Source: Microvirga aerilata
GTDB taxonomy: Bacteria; Pseudomonadota; Alphaproteobacteria; Rhizobiales; Beijerinckiaceae
Reading direction: 5' to 3'
DNA: 64,000 bases
Assembly: GCF_016743775.1 (NCBI RefSeq)
Contig: NZ_JAEQMY010000009.1
Span: 1 to 64,000, forward strand
Under the pieces are notes generated by a model that did not search any database, had not been told where the DNA came from, and was given only the letters and a program-made list of their open reading frames with translations. Below are positions 17,444 to 26,581 of this stretch, piece after piece (position 1 is the stretch's first letter; each line of letters begins with the position of its first letter). The position numbers and the translations under genes are program-made.

Positions 17444-17956
17444 ATGCCGACCCTGCACGTCTGCCCCCTCTCCCGCCTGCACGATACCGTGGCCGAGACC
17501 CGCGCCAGCCACCTGGTGACGCTCATGGGCAAGGACGCCGAGGTCCAAAGGCCCGCGAGCATTGCAGCGGAGCGCCACCTCGTCATTGGGGTCAGCGATA
17601 TCGTAGAGCCCTTGGAGGGGTATGTTCTGCCCGGCGCGGAGCACATCGAGAGCCTTCTGGCCTTTGCTCGCGCCTGGGATCGCGAAAGCCCCCTCGTCCT
17701 CCATTGCTGGGCCGGCATCAGCCGCTCGACGGCGGCCGCCTACATCGTCGCCTGCGCCCTGGCGCCGGAGCGGGACGAGGCCGCCATCGCCTTTGCCTTG
17801 CGGGAGGCGGCCCCCAGCGCCACCCCGAATGCCCGCTTCATCGCACTTGCCGACGAACTCCTGAACCGGCGCGGCCGCATGGTCGATGCAATCCGGCGCA
17901 TCGGACGCGGCGCCGAGGCCCCGGAGGGCACGCCTTTCACCCTGCGCCTGGCGTGA
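17444..17956 (+). CDS. tyrosine phosphatase-like protein
   Basis: A 170-residue protein of the cysteine-dependent phosphatase fold. The P-loop Cys-X5-Arg is intact ([11 protein letters not shown], about residues 86-96), with an upstream Asp-containing loop (VSDIVEP). It belongs to the group of small tyrosine/dual-specificity phosphatases commonly found next to HD or Tag genes in Rhizobiales. Substrate unknown. It lies between the HD hydrolase and xseB on the same strand. Confidence 0.8.
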   Translation: MPTLHVCPLSRLHDTVAETRASHLVTLMGKDAEVQRPASIAAERHLVIGVSDIVEPLEGYVLPGAEHIESLLAFARAWDRESPLVLHCWAGISRSTAAAYIVACALAPERDEAAIAFALREAAPSATPNARFIALADELLNRRGRMVDAIRRIGRGAEAPEGTPFTLRLA

Positions 17957-18042
17957 AGCGCGGCAACGCTGCACCGGAGCCCGAACTTGCCACGGCGCTC
18001 CACAATCCTCATAAGACCCAAACGACCCGAGGGGACTGCCGC

Positions 18043-18291
18043 ATGACCGACACCACATCCATCAAGACTCTCCCCTTCGAGAAGGCCCTGGCCGAACTGG
18101 AGGAAATCGTGCGGCGCCTCGAGCGCGGCGATGTGCCCCTGGAAGACTCGATTGCGATCTACGAGCGCGGCGAGGCGCTGAAGAAGCACTGCGAGCAGCT
18201 GCTCAAGAAGGCCGAGGCCCGAATCGAGAAGATCACCATCGGGCCCGATGGCGCAGCCTCCGGCACCGCTCCGCTCGACGTCGACGGGTAG
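18043..18291 (+). CDS. xseB: exodeoxyribonuclease VII small subunit
   Basis: An 82-residue XseB that joins XseA to degrade single-stranded DNA from both ends. Seen: [19 protein letters not shown], then [19 protein letters not shown], the two helices that define the family. ATG at 18043 has GAGGGG about ten bases upstream. In many Rhizobiales xseB precedes dxs; here two polysaccharide genes on the opposite strand stand between them. Confidence 0.93.
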   Translation: MTDTTSIKTLPFEKALAELEEIVRRLERGDVPLEDSIAIYERGEALKKHCEQLLKKAEARIEKITIGPDGAASGTAPLDVDG

Positions 18292-18303
18292 AGCGCGCCC
18301 CGC

Positions 18304-19506
18304 TTACGCGCCTTCAGCCCGTTCAAGGGCGACATCGACCTCCCGCAGGATCTGATCGGGATCGATGGCAAAGGCCTGCTTTTGTCCCTCCGGCTCGCCG
18401 ATGACGGGCTCGTAATCGGCCCCCACTTCGGCTGCCCAATGCAGGCCGGTGCTCTTGCGCGCGTTCTGGGCCATCAGCTCGATAAGGAGCGGCTGGCGCC
18501 GGGCCCACAGGATGTTGGCAACGCCCGCCCCATGAACCGCCATGGCGACCTTGGCCTCGCCGAACCAGTGGATCTGTTCGTGGTGGTTTGCCCAGGACGC
18601 CTGAACGATCCTGAAGTCGCGCTTGCGCAGCCCCTCGATCAGGGCCGCCTCGCCTGCGACCTGGCGCAGGCGGGTATTGCCGCGGGTCAGATAGATCCGG
18701 GCTGCGGCCTCAGGCAGCTGGCGCTCCGCATAGGCAGCCTGAAAGACCGAACGAGCATAGTCCACCGCCTCCGGCGTCGCGAAGATGCGCTCGACGTTGC
18801 AGCAGTGGCTACGGGCATAAAGGTAAGCATCGGTTCGCACGCGTTCCCAAGGAGCAAGCCGCAGGTGGCTCACGGGAACGCCGATCCGGCGCAAGCCATC
18901 GATGAAACCCGACACCATCGGGTTGACGGACCGCGCCGTCACGATGGTCAGGGTCTCGCCGGAAGCAAGGGCGCCCCGGTGCAGCGCATAGCAGAGAGGC
19001 ATCAGCACATCGGTGAGCAGATGCCCGTAATGTGAATAAGGCGGGATGGCCGCGACCGGCCCGTCCACATGCCGCGTCCGGAAGGCTGCAGGTGCAGGGA
19101 AGGCGAAATTCCAGTTGCTGTCGGCGGTCATGTCGAAGGCGAGCTGCCGCCCGGTCGACGCATCCACGGGGGTGATCGTGTGGCCGGGGATCAGCACGTC
19201 GGCGACCACCGCGATCACCCGATGGGCCGTGTCCGGATCCGTGAACCGGCAGGCGGGGTTCATCACGTCGACGTTGTGCTCAGCGACGAAGGCGCGCTGG
19301 CGGCTGTATCGCTCCTGCTTCAGGCAGAAGGCATGGACGCTGTGTTCCCGAAGGCTCACCTCGGCGCTGTCGGGCCAACCGAAATCGGGGAAGAACGACA
19401 CGGCTTTCCGGAGCGCCGGGTGGGCGCTCGTCAGCCCTTTCATGGTGCGGAATGCGATGGGCTTGAGGTTGAACCTCCGGTGGAGAGCCGAGTGGTGCCG
19501 CGCCAT
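18304..19506 (-). CDS. glycosyltransferase family 61 protein (DUF563)
   Basis: A 400-residue DUF563/GT61-type protein. The family motifs RIYLTRGNTRLRQV (about residue 270) and AVHGAGVANILWA (about residue 335) are clear; the N-terminal half is the less conserved acceptor domain. No signal peptide or membrane segment. GT61 enzymes add sugars such as xylose or act in capsule/exopolysaccharide synthesis. It sits 9 bp downstream of an O-antigen-ligase-like gene, so the two form a small polysaccharide operon. The 3' end is 12 bp from xseB (convergent). Confidence 0.82.
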   Translation of the reverse strand: MARHHSALHRRFNLKPIAFRTMKGLTSAHPALRKAVSFFPDFGWPDSAEVSLREHSVHAFCLKQERYSRQRAFVAEHNVDVMNPACRFTDPDTAHRVIAVVADVLIPGHTITPVDASTGRQLAFDMTADSNWNFAFPAPAAFRTRHVDGPVAAIPPYSHYGHLLTDVLMPLCYALHRGALASGETLTIVTARSVNPMVSGFIDGLRRIGVPVSHLRLAPWERVRTDAYLYARSHCCNVERIFATPEAVDYARSVFQAAYAERQLPEAAARIYLTRGNTRLRQVAGEAALIEGLRKRDFRIVQASWANHHEQIHWFGEAKVAMAVHGAGVANILWARRQPLLIELMAQNARKSTGLHWAAEVGADYEPVIGEPEGQKQAFAIDPDQILREVDVALERAEGA

Positions 19507-19515
19507 CTTGATCCG

Positions 19516-20778
19516 TCACATGCGCTGAAGGCTGTCGGGGGAGGAAGCCACAGAGGCTAGGCGGTGGTCTGCTGCAGGCGACGGCTCCCCCCTCGCCGAG
19601 ACGAAGAAGATGGGAAACCACATGAAGAGATAATGCGTGTTGAAGAACGCGAAGGGATTCGACAGGTCCGCACCCATGTAGCCGAAGGAAAAGATCAGGG
19701 ACGCAAGCCCGAAGAAGCGCAAAGCGACATCCTGCCGGCCGCGAGCCAGATTTCCGGCGTAGAATGCGACCATGAGCCCGAATGCCGCAAGACCCACCAG
19801 CCCGAAATACATGGCCGTGCCGAGAAGGCCGTTATGGGCATGGCTCATCCATTCCTTTGAAAACCGGAAGCTCGGACCGCTTCCCAGGACCGGATGAAGA
19901 GCAATCTGCTCCACGACCCAGTCCCATATTTCGTTGCGGTACGATGGGCGGCACCAGGCATTTCCGAAGCTGCAGATCAGCGCCTTGAGGGGTTCCTCGA
20001 ACAGGATGAGCCCCGCAACCACTAGCCAAGCTCCCACGCAGGCGGCGAGCACCGCGAACGCCCCCCGTCGATTGAGCCAGAAGGCCGATGGCAGCGCCAG
20101 GCAGAGCGCAATGAGCGGAGCACGGCTCTGCGTCCACACCAGGGCTGCCACCATGGGAAGCGCCAAGGCCATGGCAAGAGCCAGCTCCTTGCCGCGCCTG
20201 ATGCCCTGCTCGCGCCACAGAGCCGCCGCCGCGATAAGCGCGACCGCAAGGCCGCCGGCTCCTGGGATCGGGTTTCCTGCCCGGCCCAGCGGGATGAGCC
20301 TTTCCATGAGATGAGGCGCTGTCAGAACGTGGACGACAATGGACAGAACGGCGTTTGCGGCTCCGAGGACGGCAATCGTCCAGAGAACCTGCTTCGTGCT
20401 CAAAACCCTGGCAACCTCGGCCGCAAACAGGGAAAACGCTCCGAGCAGGGCTATGTTCAGGAAGTCGGATGCCTGATAGCTCGTCTGTCCCAGGGTCGCT
20501 CCCAAGGCCAGCCACACCGTCAGGAACGCCAAAAAGAGCCACAGCCAGGGCGTTCGCCTGATCGCCTCCGCCGCAGCCCCGCTCCGGATCGCCAGGAGCG
20601 CCCCTGCCACGATGGGCGAGACGATCAGGCCGGGAGCTTTTCCGCCCTTGGCGAAGAAGACCGCAATCACGAAGAGGACAAAGGCCGCCATGCCCATGGC
20701 CGCAAGACGGCCATGATCTGCGAGTTGCTTTCGCAGCAGGACGACAGCATATGTCAGTCGGGAGGTGGTAGACGTCAT
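19516..20778 (-). CDS. O-antigen ligase/polymerase-family membrane protein
   Basis: About 420 residues with 10-12 hydrophobic helices and a large periplasmic loop containing WDWVVEQIALHPVLGSGPSF and, after it, SHAHNGLL, the Wzy/WaaL-type (Wzy_C) signature where the His is functionally important. It would polymerise or ligate lipid-linked glycans at the periplasmic face. The ATG at 20778 (MTSTTSRLTYAV) is preferred; a GTG at 20847 would add 23 residues. Paired with the GT61 gene; divergent from dxs. Confidence 0.82.
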   Translation of the reverse strand: MTSTTSRLTYAVVLLRKQLADHGRLAAMGMAAFVLFVIAVFFAKGGKAPGLIVSPIVAGALLAIRSGAAAEAIRRTPWLWLFLAFLTVWLALGATLGQTSYQASDFLNIALLGAFSLFAAEVARVLSTKQVLWTIAVLGAANAVLSIVVHVLTAPHLMERLIPLGRAGNPIPGAGGLAVALIAAAALWREQGIRRGKELALAMALALPMVAALVWTQSRAPLIALCLALPSAFWLNRRGAFAVLAACVGAWLVVAGLILFEEPLKALICSFGNAWCRPSYRNEIWDWVVEQIALHPVLGSGPSFRFSKEWMSHAHNGLLGTAMYFGLVGLAAFGLMVAFYAGNLARGRQDVALRFFGLASLIFSFGYMGADLSNPFAFFNTHYLFMWFPIFFVSARGEPSPAADHRLASVASSPDSLQRM

Positions 20779-20909
20779 CGGAGCCGGCAGACCTTGTCCC
20801 GACGCAGGGTTTGGAACATTATTTCTGGAATTCGGGCCGTCTAACACTTTAGAACCACTCTTTCAACCTTGCTCCATCCTATCCGCAGGATTCGAAGCAA
20901 GGGAGAACT

Positions 20910-22844
20910 TTGCATTCTGGTGATCACGTGAACGCAGCAAACACTCCTCTCCTGGATGCCATCCAGACCCCGGAAGATCTCCGCGGGTTGCCCGAGGGTC
21001 AGCTCAGGCAGGTGGCGGATGAGTTGCGCACCGAGACGATCAGCGCCGTCTCCGTCACCGGTGGACATCTTGGCGCAGGCTTGGGCGTGGTCGAGCTGAC
21101 GGTGGCGCTTCACTACGTGTTCGACACTCCCCGCGACCGGCTGATCTGGGATGTGGGCCACCAGGCCTATCCGCACAAGATCCTCACGGGCCGGCGAGAC
21201 CGGATCCGCACCTTGCGTCAGGGGAACGGGCTCTCGGGTTTCACCAAGCGGCAGGAGAGCGAGTACGATCCCTTCGGGGCTGCCCACTCGTCCACCTCCA
21301 TCTCGGCCGGGCTCGGCATGGCGGTGGCGCGGGATCTCGAGGGCAGGAAGAACAACGTGATCGCCGTGATCGGCGACGGCGCCATGTCGGCTGGCATGGC
21401 TTATGAGGCCATGAACAACGCGGGCGCCATGCATTCGCGCCTCATCGTCATCCTCAACGACAACGACATGTCGATTGCGCCGCCAACCGGCGCCATGTCG
21501 TCCTATCTGGCCCGACTCGTTTCGGGCGGCACCTACCGGGGCCTGCGCGAAACGGCCAAGCAATTGGCCAGGAGGCTGCCGAAGTTCTTCTACGACAAGG
21601 CCGCCAAGGCCGAGGAGTTCGCCCGCGGCTTCTGGACCGGCGGCACCATGTTCGAGGAGCTGGGCTTCTACTATGTAGGCCCCATCGACGGCCACAACCT
21701 GGACCACCTCCTGCCGATCCTGAAGAACGTCAGGGACTCCGAAACCGGCCCGATCCTGGTTCATGTGGTCACCAAGAAGGGCAAGGGCTACGCCCCTGCG
21801 GAGGAAGCCGCCGACAAGTATCACGGCGTCGTCACATTCGATGTGGTCACCGGCGCTCAGACCAAGGCGAAGGCCAACGCTCCCTCCTACACCAAGGTGT
21901 TCGGGGAGAGCCTGATCAAGGAGGCCGCCAAGGACGACAAGATCGTCGCCATCACGGCGGCCATGCCGTCCGGCACGGGCATCGACCAGTTCAGCAAGGA
22001 ATTCCCCGCCCGCACCTTCGATGTGGGCATCGCCGAGCAGCATGCGGTCACCTTCGCGGCGGGCATGGCGACCGAGGGCTACAAGCCGTTCTGCGCCATC
22101 TACTCCACCTTCATGCAGCGCGCCTACGACCAGATCGTCCATGACGTGGCGATCCAGAACCTGCCCGTGCGCTTCGCCCTCGACCGGGCGGGCCTCGTCG
22201 GAGCGGACGGGCCGACCCATGCGGGCTCCTTCGATGTGGCCTATCTCGGCTGCCTGCCCAACATGGTGGTCATGGCCGCCGCCGATGAAGCCGAGCTTGT
22301 CCACATGGTGGCCACCGCCGCCGCTTACGACGCCGGCCCCATCGCCTTCCGCTACCCGCGCGGGGAAGGCGTAGGCGTGGACATGCCCGAGCAGGGCGTG
22401 CCGCTTGCCATCGGCAAGGGCCGGATCGTCAAGGAAGGCAGCCGGATCGCGATCCTCTCCCTCGGCACCCGCCTGTCCGAGGCCCTGAAGGCGGCCGAGG
22501 AGCTGGAGGCGCGCGGCCTTTCCACCACCGTCGCGGATGCCCGCTTCGCCAAGCCCCTCGACGAGGATCTGATCCTGGGTCTTGCCCGCGACCACGAGGT
22601 TCTCGTCACCATCGAGGAAGGCTCCATCGGTGGCTTCGGGTCCTACGTGCTGCAGCTTCTCGCCGACAAGGGAGCGCTCGACCGGGGCACCCTCAAGGTC
22701 CGCACCATGGTTCTGCCCGACATCTATCAGGATCACGACAAGCCGGAGCGCATGTACGCCAAGGCCGGCCTCGACGCGGCAGGCATCGTCACCAAGGTGT
22801 TCGAGACACTCGGTGAGGGGGAGAGCCGGAAGGTAAGGGCTTAA
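20910..22844 (+). CDS. dxs: 1-deoxy-D-xylulose-5-phosphate synthase
   Basis: A 644-residue thiamine-diphosphate enzyme that condenses pyruvate and glyceraldehyde 3-phosphate, the first step of the MEP isoprenoid pathway. Seen: [20 protein letters not shown], the ThDP/Mg motif [16 protein letters not shown], the transketolase Pyr domain with [17 protein letters not shown] and [19 protein letters not shown]. Two starts are possible: TTG at 20910 close behind GGGAG, or GTG at 20928, which gives the more usual N-terminus ([14 protein letters not shown]). With ispE and the polyprenyl synthase it covers part of ubiquinone-precursor supply. Confidence 0.95.
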   Translation: MHSGDHVNAANTPLLDAIQTPEDLRGLPEGQLRQVADELRTETISAVSVTGGHLGAGLGVVELTVALHYVFDTPRDRLIWDVGHQAYPHKILTGRRDRIRTLRQGNGLSGFTKRQESEYDPFGAAHSSTSISAGLGMAVARDLEGRKNNVIAVIGDGAMSAGMAYEAMNNAGAMHSRLIVILNDNDMSIAPPTGAMSSYLARLVSGGTYRGLRETAKQLARRLPKFFYDKAAKAEEFARGFWTGGTMFEELGFYYVGPIDGHNLDHLLPILKNVRDSETGPILVHVVTKKGKGYAPAEEAADKYHGVVTFDVVTGAQTKAKANAPSYTKVFGESLIKEAAKDDKIVAITAAMPSGTGIDQFSKEFPARTFDVGIAEQHAVTFAAGMATEGYKPFCAIYSTFMQRAYDQIVHDVAIQNLPVRFALDRAGLVGADGPTHAGSFDVAYLGCLPNMVVMAAADEAELVHMVATAAAYDAGPIAFRYPRGEGVGVDMPEQGVPLAIGKGRIVKEGSRIAILSLGTRLSEALKAAEELEARGLSTTVADARFAKPLDEDLILGLARDHEVLVTIEEGSIGGFGSYVLQLLADKGALDRGTLKVRTMVLPDIYQDHDKPERMYAKAGLDAAGIVTKVFETLGEGESRKVRA

Positions 22845-22858
22845 CAGCACCACCGCTG

Positions 22859-22997
22859 TGATTCCGGGACCGCTCAGCGGAGCCCGGAACCCATAACCGC
22901 TAACGGTACAGAAAGAAGCGGGGCGCTACCTACCCTTGCTGAAACCTCGTGTTTATGGATTCCGGGCTCGACTCTAAAGAGCCGCCCCGGAATGGCA
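22859..22997. repeat. long inverted-repeat intergenic element
   Basis: The left arm (22859-22896: ATTCCGGGACCGC, then GCGGAGCCCGGAACCCATAA) and right arm (22950-22997: TTATGGATTCCGGGCTC, then GCCGCCCCGGAATGG) are imperfect inverted copies around a 55-bp centre. The same layout with nearly the same arm sequences recurs at 55957-56096. It fills the convergent space between dxs and the superoxide dismutase gene. Confidence 0.7.
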
Positions 22998-23004
22998 GTG
23001 ATGC

Positions 23005-23718
23005 CTAAATCGTCAGCGTCCCGGCTTTCGCGGCGACGTAGCGCTCACCGATCCGATCCCAGTCGAGCACGTTCCACCACGCCTTCAGGTAATCGGCGCG
23101 GCGGTTCTGGTATTTGAGGTAGTAGGCGTGCTCCCACACGTCGTTGCCCATCAGGACCCGCTGCCCGTCCATGAGAGGCGTATCCTGGTTGGGCTTGTTT
23201 ACCAGACTGAGCTTGCCCTCACGGGTGACCGTCACGAAAACCCAGCCTGACCCGAACTGGCGCGTACCGGCGGCGTTGAAGTCCTCCTGGAACTTCGCAA
23301 AACCTCCGAGATCCCGGTCGATGGCGCTTTTCAGCTCAGCCGTCGGCTCTCCCCCCGATCCGCCCATGATCTGCCAGAACATGGTGTGGTTGGCATGCCC
23401 TCCTCCGTTATTGCGAACGGCGGTGCGGATCGATTCGGGCAGGTCGCCGATCTTCGCCAGCATCTCGTGCAGGGGCATCCTGGCAAGCTCGGCGTTCTGG
23501 CCCACCGCCGCGTTCAGGTTGTTGACATAGGCCGCATGATGCTTGCCATGGTGCAGCTCCATGGTCTGAGCATCGATATGCGGCTCGTTCTTGGACGGCG
23601 CATAGGGCAAGGGATCGAGCTTGAAGGGACCCGAGGGGGCTTGCGCCCAGACGCGGGGAATGGCAGCGCTGGCAGCGAGCAAGGTCGCGCCTGTCAGAAG
23701 GTTTCGGCGGCTGATCAT
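23005..23718 (-). CDS. exported Fe/Mn superoxide dismutase (Tat signal)
   Basis: A 237-residue iron/manganese superoxide dismutase. Residues 1-26 are a twin-arginine signal (SRRNLL, hydrophobic stretch, AWAQ-type cleavage after VWAQA). The mature part has the metal-binding motifs HHGKHHAAYVNNLN, HANHTMFWQIMGG and DVWEHAYYLKYQNRR. It would dismutate superoxide in the periplasm after folding with its metal in the cytosol. It is convergent with dxs and divergent from tlyA (105 bp). Confidence 0.92.
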   Translation of the reverse strand: MISRRNLLTGATLLAASAAIPRVWAQAPSGPFKLDPLPYAPSKNEPHIDAQTMELHHGKHHAAYVNNLNAAVGQNAELARMPLHEMLAKIGDLPESIRTAVRNNGGGHANHTMFWQIMGGSGGEPTAELKSAIDRDLGGFAKFQEDFNAAGTRQFGSGWVFVTVTREGKLSLVNKPNQDTPLMDGQRVLMGNDVWEHAYYLKYQNRRADYLKAWWNVLDWDRIGERYVAAKAGTLTI

Positions 23719-23822
23719 GGGATCTCCCTTGGCCTGACGGACTTATGAACGGAGATGTTTCCGGGGCAATCTTGGTTCCGGTTCATGAAAGGATCGTGAA
23801 CTCACATGGACTTGAGGCTTCG

Positions 23823-24551
23823 ATGACCCGCAAACGCGCCGATGTGGTTCTCGTCGAGCGCGGCTTCTTCGCAAGCCGCGCCCGGGCGCAGGAGGCGATT
23901 GCGGCGGGCCTCGTTACCGTGAACGGCGCCGCCATCCGCAAAGCCTCCGACGGCGTCGCGGCGGACGCGGCCATCACCGCCGAACAGCCCCACCCCTACG
24001 TGTCCCGCGGCGGGGTGAAGCTGGCCGCGGCCCTCGATGCGTTCCGCATCGACCCGAAAGGCAGGATCTGCCTCGATATCGGAGCCTCCACCGGGGGTTT
24101 CACGGAAGTGCTGCTCATGCGCGGTGCGGCCCATGTTTATGCGGTCGACGTCGGGCACGGCCAACTGCATCCGAAGGTCGCCGGCGATCCGCGGGTCACC
24201 AATCTCGAGGGCACGGATGCGCGCTCGGTGAACGGGGAACTCATTCCTCAGGCAGCCGACCTGCTCGTGTCGGACGTGAGCTTCATTTCACTCAAACTGG
24301 TCCTTCCCGCCACTGTCGCCCTGTTGCGGCCTCCCGCCGAACTCGCCGTTCTCGTGAAACCGCAGTTCGAGGCCGGCCGCGATCACGTGAAGAAGGGCAT
24401 CGTACGGGATGAGGCCGTGCATCGCGCCGTATGCGAGACCATGACGGCTTTCGTGGCCTCGCTCGGTTTTGAAATCATCGGGCTCGTTCCCTCGCCCATC
24501 GAGGGTGGGGACGGCAACCGGGAATTTTTGTTGGGAGCCCGCCGTGGCTGA
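23823..24551 (+). CDS. tlyA: TlyA-family rRNA 2'-O-methyltransferase
   Basis: A 242-residue protein with an N-terminal S4 RNA-binding domain (KRADVVLVERGFFASRARAQ) and a FtsJ-like methyltransferase domain (CLDIGASTGGFTEVLL, DLLVSDVSFIS, VKPQFEAGRD). TlyA methylates ribose of 16S and 23S rRNA; older annotations call it hemolysin. The start at 23823 (MTRKRADVV) is chosen at the S4 boundary. It overlaps the following RNA methyltransferase gene by 8 bp, so the two RNA-modification genes are coupled. Confidence 0.92.
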   Translation: MTRKRADVVLVERGFFASRARAQEAIAAGLVTVNGAAIRKASDGVAADAAITAEQPHPYVSRGGVKLAAALDAFRIDPKGRICLDIGASTGGFTEVLLMRGAAHVYAVDVGHGQLHPKVAGDPRVTNLEGTDARSVNGELIPQAADLLVSDVSFISLKLVLPATVALLRPPAELAVLVKPQFEAGRDHVKKGIVRDEAVHRAVCETMTAFVASLGFEIIGLVPSPIEGGDGNREFLLGARRG

Positions 24552-25794
24552 ACAGGTAACGATCAAGCGCCTCGGCGCAAAGGCCGACGGGGTTGCGGAG
24601 GGGGCGTCCGGCCCTGTCTTCGTGCCCAAGGTTCTGCCGGGCGAGACAGTGACGATCGAACGCGACGGAGCCCATGCGCGCCTCGTCAGCGTCGATACGG
24701 CCTCGCCCGAGCGCGAGACGCCGTTCTGCCCCTATTTCGACGCGTGCGGCGGCTGCGCGACGCAGCACATGAAGCATGGCTTCTATCAGGCCTGGAAGCA
24801 GGAGACGCTCGTCCATACCCTGCGCCAGGCGCGGATCGAAGCGCCCATAGATCCCCTGATCGACGCCCACGGGGACGGTCGCCGGCGCGTGACCCTGCAT
24901 GTGCGCTTTCCCGACCGGGCCATGCATGTGGGCTACATGGAGGCGCGCAGCCACCAGATTGTCGAGATCGCCTTCTGCCCCATCGCGGAGACCACCCTGA
25001 AGGAGCAGGCGCCAGGCATCGCGCGCGCCATCGGCGAGCATCTCAAAGGCGCCCGCAAGCCCCTCGACATCCAGATCACCACAACGCAGACCGGCTTCGA
25101 CGTGGACGTGCGCGGACATGGCCCCTTGAAGGACAAGGACTGCCTGAGCCTGATCGATCTTGCCGCCCGTCTCGATCTTTCCCGCCTGTCGATTCATGGA
25201 GACGTGATCGTGGAACGGCGGCCTCCCGCCATTCTCATGGGCCGGGCCGCCGTAGTCCCGCCCGCAGGCTCGTTCCTGCAGGCGACGCGGCTCGGGGAGG
25301 AGACGCTCGCCGGTCTCGTGACCGAAGCCTGCGAACGCTCCAAGCGCGTGGCCGATCTGTTTGCCGGGTCAGGCCCCTTCTCCTTACGCCTTGCGGCAAA
25401 ATCCGAAGTTCATGCGGTCGAGTACGATCAAGGCTCGATGGCTGCGCTCGACAAGGCCTTCCGCGCGACGCCGGGCCTGCGGCGCATCTCGACCGAAGCC
25501 CGCGACCTCTTCCGGCGTCCGCTTCTCACGCCAGAACTCAACGCTTTCGACGCCGTGGTGCTCGATCCGCCCCGCGCGGGCGCGGAAGCGCAGGTCAAGC
25601 AGTTGGCGCTCTCAAAGGTCCCGCTCGTGGTCAGCGTCTCCTGCGACGCTGCTACATTCGCCCGCGATGCGGCGATCCTGATCGGCAGCGGCTACCGCCT
25701 GGAGCGCGTGGTTCCGGTCGATCAGTTCAAGCACTCGCCGCACCTGGAAGTCGTGGGCATCCTGCGAAAGGACGTGGTGAAGAAGCGGCGGTAA
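24544..25794 (+). CDS. class I SAM-dependent RNA uridine methyltransferase (TrmA/RumA family)
   Basis: A 416-residue RNA m5U methyltransferase. Seen: an N-terminal TRAM-like part (IKRLGAKADGVAEG), a Cys cluster CPYFDACGGCATQH for a [4Fe-4S] centre, the SAM motif VADLFAGSGPFSL, DAVVLDPPRAGA and the catalytic Cys in VSVSCDAATFARD. Probably targets 23S rRNA (RlmC/RlmD-like); substrate not provable from sequence. Start is GTG at 24544, inside the 3' end of tlyA. Confidence 0.9.
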   Translation: MAEQVTIKRLGAKADGVAEGASGPVFVPKVLPGETVTIERDGAHARLVSVDTASPERETPFCPYFDACGGCATQHMKHGFYQAWKQETLVHTLRQARIEAPIDPLIDAHGDGRRRVTLHVRFPDRAMHVGYMEARSHQIVEIAFCPIAETTLKEQAPGIARAIGEHLKGARKPLDIQITTTQTGFDVDVRGHGPLKDKDCLSLIDLAARLDLSRLSIHGDVIVERRPPAILMGRAAVVPPAGSFLQATRLGEETLAGLVTEACERSKRVADLFAGSGPFSLRLAAKSEVHAVEYDQGSMAALDKAFRATPGLRRISTEARDLFRRPLLTPELNAFDAVVLDPPRAGAEAQVKQLALSKVPLVVSVSCDAATFARDAAILIGSGYRLERVVPVDQFKHSPHLEVVGILRKDVVKKRR

Positions 25795-25822
25795 GCCGAG
25801 CCGGGATGATGCCTGCAGACGG

Positions 25823-26572
25823 TCAGAACAATCGCCCCTGCTCGTCCTCGTCGCTCGACAAGGGCTTCTTCGCCTTGGGCTTCGATTCCCGCACCGGCGC
25901 GGATTCCGGCTCAGCCAGCGGCTCGAGCAAACCGGGATCGTCGTTCTCCACCTTGTTCACGCGGCTCGACACAGGCACCACGTCGAGCCAATCGTCCGGG
26001 CATGGCCGCACGAGGCGCGTGACATCGGCCCGCTCGTCCCGCACGTCGAGCCATGCCGCGATGTCGTCGGGCGAGAGGATCACCGGCATCCGGTCATGCA
26101 CGCCGGAGAGCGCGCCGTTGGCGTCCGTGGTGACGATGGCGGCGGTGTCGATCTCCCCTCCGTCCGGACTGCTGTAGGTTTCCCACAAGCCTGCCAGCGG
26201 CATGGGACCGCGATGGCGCGGACGGATCAGGAACGGCGTCTTCTCGCGCCCATGGCGCTGCCACTCGTAGAAGCCGTCAGCCAGGAAGATGCAGCGGCGG
26301 CGCTTCAAGGCATTCCTGAAGGTGGGCTTCGTTTCCAGGGTTTCGCCGCGGGCGTTGATGACGAGTGGGAAGTCCTTCGGGTCCTTCACCCAGGACGGCA
26401 GGAAGCCCCAGCGCACGAGCATGAAGTGCCGCTCGTCCTTGTCCTGCAGCACGATGGGCACAGGCTGCGTCGGAGCCACGTTGTAGCGGGGAGGAAAGTT
26501 AGGCTGCTCGGAGTAGCCGTAGAACTCCCGATAGGTCTCTGGAGGCAGCGTGATCGCATAGCGCCCGCACAT
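25823..26572 (-). CDS. SOS response-associated peptidase/abasic-site shield (SRAP, YedK/HMCES)
   Basis: A 249-residue SRAP protein. Cys2 directly after the initiator Met (MCGRYA), the Asn of YNVAPTQ, the Glu of GFYEW and the His of GVHDRMPVIL form the active site. The family crosslinks through Cys2 to abasic sites in single-stranded DNA and protects them. The C-terminal tail (ESKPKAKKPLSSDEDEQG) is charged and variable. Start is certain since Cys2 must follow Met. Ends 28 bp from the convergent RNA methyltransferase gene. Confidence 0.93.
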   Translation of the reverse strand: MCGRYAITLPPETYREFYGYSEQPNFPPRYNVAPTQPVPIVLQDKDERHFMLVRWGFLPSWVKDPKDFPLVINARGETLETKPTFRNALKRRRCIFLADGFYEWQRHGREKTPFLIRPRHRGPMPLAGLWETYSSPDGGEIDTAAIVTTDANGALSGVHDRMPVILSPDDIAAWLDVRDERADVTRLVRPCPDDWLDVVPVSSRVNKVENDDPGLLEPLAEPESAPVRESKPKAKKPLSSDEDEQGRLF

Positions 26573-26581
26573 GGATGTCTC

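Noticed and set aside
20841-22853. A 670-codon open frame opposite dxs, and similar ones opposite glyS and ETF:QO
   Set aside because: Same cause: antisense shadow of a highly biased gene, no ribosome site, no recognisable domain.
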